From Corynebacterium phoceense (GTDB lineage Bacteria; Actinomycetota; Actinomycetes; Mycobacteriales; Mycobacteriaceae), in the NCBI RefSeq assembly GCF_900092335.1, contig NZ_LT596208.1:1150722-1214721 (forward strand): DNA of 64,000 nt, in the 5' to 3' direction. A model generated the notes under the pieces. It was not told where the DNA came from. It saw only the letters and a program-made list of their open reading frames with translations, and ran no database searches. The translations under genes were made by a program, and so were the position numbers. Below, piece by piece: positions 10,162-17,136 of the stretch (its first letter is position 1; each line of letters starts with the position of its first letter).

Positions 10162-11291
10162 TGCTCATTTCCTCCTACGGTGGGTAACTTTGCTTCTACT
10201 ATCCATGTGCCAGCGTCACTGCGCTGGTTGAAGGTGCCTCCAACCAATTCCGCTCGTTCCTTCATGCCAGCAATGCCATGTCCCTCGTTTCGTACATCAC
10301 CCATATATCCATTGCGCACCTCAAGGCGGACGATACCTTCAAGCCATTCGACTAGTACGTCTGCTTGCCCGCCACCATGTTTGTTTGCATTGGTCAAAGC
10401 CTCTTGGACAATTCGGTACAGGCTTAGTGACGTCGCGGCGGAAAGCTCTTCAGGTGGCGTTCCTGTGCAGCGATATCCCACAGCAATGCCAGCGCTTCTA
10501 ACGCTGTTAATGAGTTCTGAAAGATCACCGAATCCCGCCATAGGCTGAGTGCCGCGCTTTTCCCCTGTGCGCAGTAAGCCCACGACTCCCCGCATCTCTC
10601 TCAAAGAGGTCCTTCCCACGCGGGAAATAGACTTCAAAGCTTCTTCTTGCGCTTCCGTGTCTTTGGTGTAGAGCGCCCCATCGGCCTGAGCAACTATGAC
10701 CGATAACGAATGTGTGACGACGTCATGGATCTCACGTGCGATGAACGCCCGTTGTTCCGTCGAGCGTTTCTCGAATTCCAGGCGTTGTTTCTCTAAAGCA
10801 CGCGAAATCTCCCGTGTGCGTTCTTCCTCTGCTCTCCTACGCAGTTCACCCACAAGCATGCATACCGCAAGGACCAGTAGGCTCCAGCCCACGACGAAAA
10901 GGCGCCGCGCAATATCCTGTGTTGCTTCCTGTACCGTTTGGCTCACCCAAAATATGCCGACAAAGCCCGCAGCAAGCATCCCTATAGTCACTATTCGACG
11001 TAGCGGCTCTTCCAGCCTGCGGCGAATAATGTAGGCGACCTGCCCCGCAAGGATTATGATGCCCACGGTGAGTTCCACCTGGAACAGGCTGGCGAAGAGC
11101 ACCACTGATGCAACGAAGACCACCAGACGCGGCCACCGCCTGCTAATAATTGGCACTAGCACGACCAAGGCAATAATCAGGTAGTCAAAGAGCGGCCGGG
11201 ACATCAGATCCCTACCGATGAGAGACACCGCTCCGCACAAAAGCGACACCGCAAGGTCACGAATCATTCGCCTATCAGAAAAGACTTCCAC
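10158..11291 (-). CDS. sensor histidine kinase, HisKA_3 type
   Basis: A 377-residue kinase with about five membrane spans in the first 150 residues and almost no extracellular sensing domain (intramembrane-sensing layout). A coiled linker (about 150-185) leads to the H-box REIHDVVTHSLSVI, then the N-box EALTNANKHGGG and G-box GHGIAGMKER. This is the DesK/LiaS-like class that pairs with NarL regulators. GTG at 11291 is taken as the start, with a TAGCGT -10-like sequence six bases upstream; an ATG eight codons later is an alternative. It heads the operon. Confidence 0.88.
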   Translation of the reverse strand: MEVFSDRRMIRDLAVSLLCGAVSLIGRDLMSRPLFDYLIIALVVLVPIISRRWPRLVVFVASVVLFASLFQVELTVGIIILAGQVAYIIRRRLEEPLRRIVTIGMLAAGFVGIFWVSQTVQEATQDIARRLFVVGWSLLVLAVCMLVGELRRRAEEERTREISRALEKQRLEFEKRSTEQRAFIAREIHDVVTHSLSVIVAQADGALYTKDTEAQEEALKSISRVGRTSLREMRGVVGLLRTGEKRGTQPMAGFGDLSELINSVRSAGIAVGYRCTGTPPEELSAATSLSLYRIVQEALTNANKHGGGQADVLVEWLEGIVRLEVRNGYMGDVRNEGHGIAGMKERAELVGGTFNQRSDAGTWIVEAKLPTVGGNEQ

Positions 11292-11431
11292 GCCTCTACG
11301 CTATCCGGTTCGACGAGTTAAGTAGTCATGCCTGAGTACGATTTCGTCGGCCCTTTTTATCCAAGGCCGGGCCTAAATAGACCTCCTTCGCCAATCAACT
11401 GATCTGCCGCAGAGACGTCTTCCGATGATGC

Positions 11432-11571
11432 GTGCGCTACAACACGTGCCGACGGCACACTTGGTGCGGGTACCAAACTCCCGATGAGTTCGTCCCAAGC
11501 CGCTTAAGGTCTGATAAGCTTAACCTACATTTTGTTCACCCCACGGTGTCTACTTTCCAGGGGTCGGGCCC
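11432..11571 (+). mobile_element. 3' remnant of a decayed IS3-family element
   Basis: The reading RYNTCRRHTWCGYQTPDEF matches the extreme C-terminus of IS3-type DDE transposases (usual form WYN..R.HS.LGY.TP.E). It is preceded in frame by a stop at 11426, so only a tail survives. About 60 bases downstream, 11545-11571 (GGTGTCTACTTTCCAGGGGT...) resembles the right terminus of the truncated element at 14178-14203 (GGTGTCTACCTAACGGGGGT...). Tail plus terminus in the correct order indicate the right end of a related element whose remainder is lost. Confidence 0.6.
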
Positions 11572-11620
11572 TCCACAGCGACCCAAGAACCGGCCTATCG
11601 TTACTCACGCACAAAGAGGC

Positions 11621-12001
11621 GTGGAAATTACGTGTGTCGCCGGGACTGCGGCCACTGGCAATAAGGATGCCCAACCTGACGTTAAGCACCGGCGTGGCCC
11701 TGAAACGGCCAAAGCAACTGCCAATCAACTAGTTCTGTTTTCAGAAATTGATCTGCGGCCAACCCCTAGTAAGTCGGTTGAGATCAGTAAGCTCCGCGGG
11801 ACGTGGTTTTACCTGTACCACGTTCACCATGATGGCCATGTTTCTCACGAACTGTCCTACCCCTCTGCCTTGGAAGAAGGCCGTGTCACCGCGTGGGAAT
11901 TGCGCATCCTCCTGCCAGACCTGGAGCCGTCCGATGTTACGATGAAGGTTATTCCGACCGACGACGATGATTCCATTGTCTTCAACATTCAGGCCATGTA
12001 A
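11621..12001 (+). CDS. hypothetical protein upstream of disrupted XRE/ImmA gene
   Basis: The convincing part is residues about 40-126: LVLFSEIDLRP, GTWFYLYHVHHDGHVSHELS, then an acidic C-terminus. I do not recognise a named family. The start is uncertain: GTG at 11621 is the first plausible in-frame start after the IS terminus at 11571 but has a poorly spaced AAAGAGGC, and the N-terminus may have been lost to the IS element. The next gene begins 47 bases downstream on the same strand, so this is probably a partner of the ImmA-type protein. Real coding is likely; function unknown. Confidence 0.5.
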   Translation: MEITCVAGTAATGNKDAQPDVKHRRGPETAKATANQLVLFSEIDLRPTPSKSVEISKLRGTWFYLYHVHHDGHVSHELSYPSALEEGRVTAWELRILLPDLEPSDVTMKVIPTDDDDSIVFNIQAM

Positions 12002-12048
12002 CCTGGCGTTTTCCCTGCCGCCTGACACTTCACGAGAAAGTCCAAACC

Positions 12049-12164
12049 ATGCTCTCCTTCACGCGACTCGATACCGCGCGCACCTTTCGCGGTCTCAGCA
12101 CTGAGGAAGCATGCACTCGCTTGGGGCTAGACATCAGGCAATGGCAGTCGTTCGAAGCAGACGG
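12049..12164 (+). pseudogene. 5' fragment of XRE-HTH/ImmA-IrrE metallopeptidase gene
   Basis: About 39 codons, reading MLSFTRLDTARTFRGLSTEE then CTRLGLDIRQWQSFEADGE. This is the N-terminal helix-turn-helix typical of XRE proteins fused to an ImmA/IrrE peptidase. The frame runs into the left inverted repeat of an IS3-family element at 12165. The matching C-terminal half resumes at 14204 on the same strand. Roughly 150 residues of linker expected between the halves are absent, so the gene is not simply interrupted but also deleted. Confidence 0.7.
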
Positions 12165-12186
12165 TGAAGTGCCCCGGGTTTTGTTC

Positions 12187-13107
12187 CTAGGCATTTGCCT
12201 TGATTTCCATTATTTCTCGACTGGGGTCGTGTTCCCAAAATTCGGCTTCGACTTCAGCTGGGGTGCGGTAGCCCAGGCTCTGGTGGAGCCGTGATTCGTT
12301 CCACCAGTTAACCCGCTCGAACGTCGCGATTTCCACGTCGACGACATCGGCCCATGAGCGCCTATGAATCAGCTCATTCTTGTAGGAGCCGTTGACATTC
12401 TCAGCCAAAGCATTGTCATAGGAATCACCAACAGTGCCGGTAGACGCCGTAATTCCGTGCTCAGCCAGGCGCTCGTTGTAGACGATACTCACATATTGTG
12501 AGCCGTGGTCTGAATGGTGAATTAGGCCCGCCGTTTCCTTGGCGCACACGATCGCCTGGTTCAACGCCTGCAGCGGCAACGCCTCAGTACGCATCGAATC
12601 AGACAACGCCCACCCGACAATCCTCCGGGAGTACACATCAGTGACAAAAGCTGTGTACACAAACCCTTTCCTGGTGCGCACATACGTAATGTCCGCTACC
12701 CACAGCCGATGAGGGCCAGGAGCCTTAAACTCACGATTAACCAAATCTGGGCGAAGATCCGGGCCTGTGGGTTTGCGCGTTGTGACAGGTGCCCCACCTT
12801 TTCCCTTGCCGGACAGTCCAGCGCTGCGCATCAGCCGGGCTGTCTGCTCGCGGCCAATGTCAACGCCCCGGCGTTGCAGCACGCGCCACATCTTCCGCAC
12901 CCCGTAGACGCCGTAATTTTCAGCATGAACGTCGCGAATATGCTCTACAAGGGCAGCGTCGCGAAGAGCGCGGGAGCTTAAGCCCCGGGCCTTGGATTGG
13001 CGGTACCCACGCGAGCTAAGAAAACCGCCTTCGCGATGCGTGTTTAACGTCTGGCAAATGAACTCGACGCAGAAACGATTCCGGTACTCATCAATGAACC
13101 GGATCAT
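12187..13107 (-). CDS. IS3-family transposase OrfB (DDE integrase)
   Basis: The 306-residue catalytic subunit starts MIRFIDEYRNRFCVEFICQ and has the HTH_21-like segment, then an rve domain: LWVADITYVRT (first Asp), LIHHSDHGSQYVS (second Asp region), and the Glu in GDSYDNALAENVNGSYKNE. The end matches RLHQSLGYRTPAEVE. It is intact, and its stop codon overlaps the inner end of the left inverted repeat. Confidence 0.92.
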   Translation of the reverse strand: MIRFIDEYRNRFCVEFICQTLNTHREGGFLSSRGYRQSKARGLSSRALRDAALVEHIRDVHAENYGVYGVRKMWRVLQRRGVDIGREQTARLMRSAGLSGKGKGGAPVTTRKPTGPDLRPDLVNREFKAPGPHRLWVADITYVRTRKGFVYTAFVTDVYSRRIVGWALSDSMRTEALPLQALNQAIVCAKETAGLIHHSDHGSQYVSIVYNERLAEHGITASTGTVGDSYDNALAENVNGSYKNELIHRRSWADVVDVEIATFERVNWWNESRLHQSLGYRTPAEVEAEFWEHDPSREIMEIKANA

Positions 13108-13420
13108 TTCCGACGTTTCGGGTCGAGTTCCGACGCGAAAAAGCCGAAGCGGCTTTCAACAACTCATTGGTGTCCCGCAACTCTTGATTCTCGCGACGCA
13201 ACCGTGCGTTTTCTGCAGCAAGGTCCTCGGGCATTGATTCCACAACACGTCCTTCGCGACGAGCGGCCTGCGTCCATTGCCTCGCCGTGTGCCACGACAC
13301 ACCCAGCTTTGGTGCCACGATCTTGCAGGCTGCCTGCATAGAAATGTTCTCCGCCAGGATGCGGTCTTCCACGAGGCGGACCACACAGTCTTTCGCATCC
13401 TGATCAAATTTTCTCGGCAT
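13091..13420 (-). CDS. IS3-family transposase OrfA
   Basis: A helix-turn-helix plus leucine-zipper protein of 109 codons: MPRKFDQDAKDCVVRLVEDR, LGVSWHTARQW, then the coiled segment ENARLRRENQELRDTNELLK. After ASAF the frame reads SRRNST instead of the usual FFASELDPKRRK, because the T-run here has five T instead of the six seen at the same place in the other copy (20657-20978). This changes the C-terminus and the relation to the orfB frame. Confidence 0.82.
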   Translation of the reverse strand: MPRKFDQDAKDCVVRLVEDRILAENISMQAACKIVAPKLGVSWHTARQWTQAARREGRVVESMPEDLAAENARLRRENQELRDTNELLKAASAFSRRNSTRNVGNDPVH

Positions 13421-13470
13421 GTTCCAAATTTTCCTATCTACTCAAACGGAACAAAACCTGGGGCACTTCA

Positions 13471-13832
13471 TTTGTCACGCGCAGTGGTCTTGACCCTGCG
13501 CTTCTTTTTTGAAATCCGAACAGGTTCTGGGCCCGCATCAAACTAGCCACTCTCTTGCGATTGATGCGCTTAGCCGGAGGTGTAGTGCCGTTGTCGCGCT
13601 TGCGGTCGTTGAGTTCAGCAGTGATGCGACGAGCGCCCCAGATGCCGTTTTCAGCGTCGAAAATGGCCTGGATCTCCGCGGCCACCACAGCGTCATCTAC
13701 AAGGCGCGCACGGCGCCGTGGAGCCGAGTTCTTCCACTTGTAATACGAAGACCGATTTAGCCCCAGGACTGTGCACATCCGCTTGACCGAGTAGTCGGCG
13801 AGATTGTCGTCAACGAACTGGAAGCGGATCAC
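13471..13832 (-). pseudogene. truncated IS3-family OrfB
   Basis: Starts with GTG overlapping the orfA stop (GTGA). It encodes FVDDNLADYSVKRMCTVLGL, SSYYKWKNSAPRRRARL and the start of the linker (NGIWGARRITAELN, VASLMRAQNLFGF). The sequence is cut by the neighbouring IS right end before the DDE catalytic domain, so it cannot encode an active transposase. Confidence 0.85.
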
Positions 13833-14131
13833 CAGGTCGTCTCTTCCGCAAAATACTTCGCGGCCTTACGCAGAATATCGCGCTCTTCACGAAGCCTTTT
13901 GTTTTCGCGTTCTAGCTGGCGGATTCTTTCCGCATCAGCAAGCTTTTCTACGGGTGACGCTGCATCTTCATCCTTGGCGACGTTAGTGCCGAATTGCTTG
14001 TACCAGTATCCCAAAGTCGAGCGATTGATTCCGAGTTCTTCTGCGACCTTGCGCATTGAGGTATCCGGGTTCGACTCGAACATCGCGACGGCGTCGCGTT
14101 TGAACTGTTCCGTGTAAACCTTGCGGGGCAT
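13829..14131 (-). CDS. IS3-family transposase OrfA
   Basis: A 100-residue protein: MPRKVYTEQFKRDAVAMFES, LGINRSTLGYWYKQFG (helix-turn-helix) and a C-terminal heptad region ERIRQLERENKRLREERDIL followed by RKAAKYFAEET, the standard OrfA layout. It appears complete, but its partner OrfB is truncated, so the element is immobile on its own. Confidence 0.9.
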   Translation of the reverse strand: MPRKVYTEQFKRDAVAMFESNPDTSMRKVAEELGINRSTLGYWYKQFGTNVAKDEDAASPVEKLADAERIRQLERENKRLREERDILRKAAKYFAEETTW

Positions 14132-14203
14132 GGTGGTAGATTACCTTCCTTCCCAACCACACTGGCTGGAATCAGAGGTGTCTACCTAACGGGGGTCAGG
14201 TCC

Positions 14204-14731
14204 CCTGTCGATGCCTTTTCATTGTGGGATGACGGTCGCCCCTACATCTTTACTGCGCGTCGCCGTAGCCCCGAAGGCGAAAGGTTCACGCTGGCTCACG
14301 AGCTCGGCCGCCTCGTTATGCACCCCAACGATCCCACGACGCCTGAGGCTGAATCCGAGGCCGATGCCTTTGCCGCAGAATTCCTCATTCCGCACACGGC
14401 GTGCTTCGAATATCTTCCCTACAACCCATCGTTGGAGAGGCTGCTCGAGTTCAAAACCGCCTTTCGCGTCTCAGCCATCGCAGCCGCACGGCGCGTGCAC
14501 GAAGTCGGTCGTTGCTCAGACTGGCACTACACGGAGCTCAATCGCATTCTCACGCTGCGCGGATTCCGCTCCGCTGAACCTGGCGGTCGTACCTTTTACG
14601 AACGCTCGCGCGTCTTTGACACGATCGCAGGCAACGATAAGTATTCGCTTCACGATATGGCGACTGAGCTTGGCCTTCCCACCGAATTGGCCCGCAGTTT
14701 CGCGCTCCAAATACGCCTTTCGGTGGTCTAG
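14204..14731 (+). pseudogene. 3' fragment of XRE/ImmA-IrrE metallopeptidase gene
   Basis: Immediately after the IS terminus the frame reads PVDAFSLWDDGRPYIFTARR, then ERFTLAHELGRLVMHPND, then SEADAFAAEFLIP. These are the ImmA/IrrE landmarks, including the downstream zinc-binding Glu region. The usual HELGH is HELGR here (CGC at 14308-14310), so the second zinc-ligand histidine is lost. The C-terminal 100 residues (FRVSAIAAARRVHE, YSLHDMATELGLPTELARSF) follow the family pattern. With no start codon of its own and the HTH half 2 kb away, this is a broken gene. Confidence 0.75.
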
Positions 14732-14754
14732 TCTCGCACCTCGTCGCGTCACAG

Positions 14755-14760
14755 TACAGT
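14755..14760 (+). promoter_or_regulatory. -10 box (TACAGT) for the 519-residue gene
   Basis: TACAGT lies seven bases before the ATG at 14768 with no Shine-Dalgarno between, consistent with leaderless transcription independent of the broken ImmA gene. Confidence 0.4.
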
Positions 14761-14767
14761 ATCCAGC

Positions 14768-16327
14768 ATGACCACACCACCGCCTGCACCGGATGTACGC
14801 CAGTTCCTCAACGACGAATCCCCCGTCGACCTCATCGAGTTTCTCAATGGACTCTTCTACGTCGAGCGCGTCGCTCGCGAGGAGGGCATAGATGAAGGCA
14901 CGCCCGTCGGCACGACATACTTCGAGGAGCTCTGGGGCGAGGATTCTCCGGAGTCCACCATGGCGCTGGCCGTGGCGGCAGTTCTAGATCCCAACGACGA
15001 GCGTAAGTCGCGAACGCAGGAAATACTCGCCTCCCGCGAGCACGAACTTCCGGCGTGGGCCGAAGGCCTCACCCAGGCGAGCATCGGCGAAGTCATCGAG
15101 TCCACGCAGTACGCCGGCGACATCGTCTACTACGCACTCGAGCTCGCCATCCCTGGCTCGGAGCCGGTGGCCGTGAACGTCTCGATCGACCTCACGGAGA
15201 CCAACGGCGCCATCTACGACTGTTTCGCGACGGCACTCCCGCTCGACGCCGTCCGCGACGTCATGCGCCGCAATGAGGATCAGGAACGCACCATGACGGT
15301 CCCAGTAGCGGGTCTGAAGAAGGTGCTCAGCAACGCACTCTACCTCGACGAAATCACCATCCCCTCCCATGAGAACGAGTCGTGGCCGCTCAACCGCCCG
15401 CTGCTCACCTGGGTCATCTCGCTACTGCCCGACAATGAAGCACCAGCGAACGGGCAGACTTTCGCCGCAGCCCGCGCCCGTCAAGAAAACGATGACTTCA
15501 GCGACCGTGACAAGGTCCTCAAGGAGTTCCTCAAGGCCGAAAAGCTCACCGGCGATGATCGCGATGCCGCCGAGCAACTCTTCGAGATCGCCTCCAACTA
15601 CACCATGGCCGACCTGCTTCATTGGTCCCCGCTGCGCATCGAGATCGTCCTCGACACCATCGCCCGCAAGGTGATCGCTGCGCAGGACTACCTGGAGGCC
15701 TTCCCACTCGTTCTGGAACGCCTCCTTGTGTGGTCGAAGAAGCAGATCAAGCGCCCCGCCGATCTCCACACGCGCCTCATGGAGGAGCTCGAGGAGCAGC
15801 ACAAGAACTTCGCCAAAGAAGTCACGGAGGAACCGGAGTACGCCGAGGGGACGATAGGCGCTCTGCTGCAGAAGGGACGCCCACGCCTCGACGAGTCGCC
15901 GCTCCCTCTCGAGGCGCTCAACACCGAGGACCTCTCCCCGGAACTCGTCGACCGAGTCAAGGCGACCGGCAAACAGATTCTTCGATGGTTCCGCACCCAT
16001 CAGACCGCCGATGTGGAAATCCTTACGGCCACCCGTCGTCTTCTCCACGATGTCGCCGTCGTGCGTCCCGACCTCATCTCCGATCCCCGGTACACACCCG
16101 CCCAACTCGGTGCCCTCATCGTGCTCGTGACCTATGACAACTCGCTCGTGCTCATCGACGAGGATTCGGTCCTGCGCGGGTTTGATCTCGCAGAACCTAT
16201 CGACGAGGAGGTGGAGGACTTCTTCGAGGCTCTCGACGATATCGACGAGGAACTGGCTCGCCCCGCGGGTTATTTCCTCACCTCCGAGATGCGCAGGCGG
16301 TGGAACGTGGTCTATAAGACCACGTAA
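14768..16327 (+). CDS. hypothetical protein, 519 residues
   Basis: A long intact acidic protein with no membrane span, signal peptide or catalytic motif that I recognise. Segments include an N-terminal LIEFLNGLFYVERVAREEGI, a beta-rich part (IVYYALELAIPGSEPVAVNV), a helical middle (RDAAEQLFEIASNYTMADLL, LVLERLLVWSKKQIKRP) and an acidic C-terminal helix region (EEVEDFFEALDDIDEELARP). Codon use and GC match the chromosome. It lies 36 bases after the ImmA gene fragment on the same strand and may be the third gene of that locus, though it has its own -10 box. Function unknown. Confidence 0.75.
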   Translation: MTTPPPAPDVRQFLNDESPVDLIEFLNGLFYVERVAREEGIDEGTPVGTTYFEELWGEDSPESTMALAVAAVLDPNDERKSRTQEILASREHELPAWAEGLTQASIGEVIESTQYAGDIVYYALELAIPGSEPVAVNVSIDLTETNGAIYDCFATALPLDAVRDVMRRNEDQERTMTVPVAGLKKVLSNALYLDEITIPSHENESWPLNRPLLTWVISLLPDNEAPANGQTFAAARARQENDDFSDRDKVLKEFLKAEKLTGDDRDAAEQLFEIASNYTMADLLHWSPLRIEIVLDTIARKVIAAQDYLEAFPLVLERLLVWSKKQIKRPADLHTRLMEELEEQHKNFAKEVTEEPEYAEGTIGALLQKGRPRLDESPLPLEALNTEDLSPELVDRVKATGKQILRWFRTHQTADVEILTATRRLLHDVAVVRPDLISDPRYTPAQLGALIVLVTYDNSLVLIDEDSVLRGFDLAEPIDEEVEDFFEALDDIDEELARPAGYFLTSEMRRRWNVVYKTT

Positions 16328-16407
16328 GCCTCACACGCGCCGAAGTAGGATCGACAGTAGAGACCCGAGCTCCCTGAAAGGCGGCAATCATGGCTTCGCC
16401 ATGGTGA

Positions 16408-16577
16408 CGTGCCACCTGGCGCACCTGCTACCCCGCCCTCTTTGCGGTCGGCCTCGGCTGCGCGTGCGCTGTCCTCGTGACGCTGTCTATTCCGGTGGGA
16501 CTCCTCCTTGATTTCAGCGAAGCGGGGTGCATCTGGCTCCACGCCGCCTTCGTGTCTAGCGCGTCCTCCAGGTCGGC
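16408..16577 (+). pseudogene. possible sensor-kinase N-terminal remnant
   Basis: One frame reads TWRTCYPALFAVGLGCACAV then LVTLSIPVGLLLDF, a convincing membrane segment with no usable start codon and a stop at 16585. It sits directly before a response regulator missing its first part, and the first span of a histidine kinase is the simplest reading. The identity is an inference from position and hydrophobicity only. Confidence 0.35.
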
Positions 16578-17036
16578 GTGCCCATAATCGTGCTCACCGC
16601 CCGCACCAATATCGAAGCCCGCGTCAAGGCCTTGGAGGGCGGCGCGGACGACTACGTGCCCAAGCCTTTCCAGTTCGCCGAGCTCTTAGCCCGCGTGCGC
16701 CTGCGGCTTGCCCCACGCGCCCCGGCGGCTGAGACGAGTTCAGCTCCCGAAACTTTCACCATCACGCACGAGGACGTGAGCCTCGACCTGCGCACCCAAC
16801 GCGTGGAGGTCGCCGGCACGTCCAAAGACCTCTCCCGCCGCGAGTTCGGCCTGCTCGAGACCTTCCTGCGCCACCCCGGCCAGATTCTCTCGCGCGCGCA
16901 GCTGCTCTCCATGGTCTGGGAGATGGACTTCGATCCTGGTTCCAACGTCGTGGACGTCTATATCCGGACGCTGCGCAAGAAAATCGGCCCCGAGCGCATC
17001 GAGACCGTCCGCGGCTCCGGCTACCGCCTCGTCTAG
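16578..17036 (+). pseudogene. 5'-truncated OmpR/PhoB-family response regulator
   Basis: The sequence opens in the middle of a receiver domain (VPIIVLTARTNIEARVKALE, GGADDYVPKPF with the conserved Thr and Lys) and continues into an intact winged-helix output domain (VSLDLRTQRVEVAG, LSRREFGLLETFLRHPGQI, VVDVYIRTLRKKIG, ETVRGSGYRLV). About 70 N-terminal residues, including the phosphorylated Asp, are missing, and an in-frame stop lies nine codons upstream. No kinase gene follows. Confidence 0.88.
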
Positions 17037-17084
17037 TCTGCACAACCCCGTTGCGCATTCACGAAAAACACCGGAGAACATCAA

Positions 17085-17123
17085 CGACCCCACCTCCCAT
17101 ATGACCATGGGAAGGTGAGGTCG
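17085..17123. terminator. bidirectional terminator hairpin
   Basis: CGACCCCACCTCCCAT pairs with ATGGGAAGGTGAGGTCG (one bulge, one wobble) around a short loop, between the convergent response-regulator remnant and the CAP-domain gene. Confidence 0.55.
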
Positions 17124-17136
17124 CCGCATTCAAGCG

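Larger units (their letters stand above)
12165..13470 (-). mobile_element. IS3-family insertion sequence (1306 bp)
   Basis: Bounded by 23-bp inverted repeats at 12165-12187 and 13448-13470, both reading TGAAGTGCCCC from the outside and differing at one position. It carries overlapping orfA and orfB on the minus strand. The flanking bases (ACGG on the left, TTTG on the right) are not a target duplication, so the present flanks are not those of the original insertion. The right end abuts another truncated IS. It is related in ends, length and proteins to the element at 19721-21027. Confidence 0.9.
13471..14203 (-). mobile_element. truncated IS3-family element (second type)
   Basis: Carries an intact orfA and the first 40% of an orfB that runs straight into the right inverted repeat of the 1306-bp IS. 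One terminus is visible at about 14178-14203 (GGTGTCTACCTAACGGGGGT then CAGGTC), directly abutting resumed ImmA coding sequence. The C-terminal part of orfB is not found on the other side of the 1306-bp IS, so the region has undergone deletion after or during the second insertion. Confidence 0.8.
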
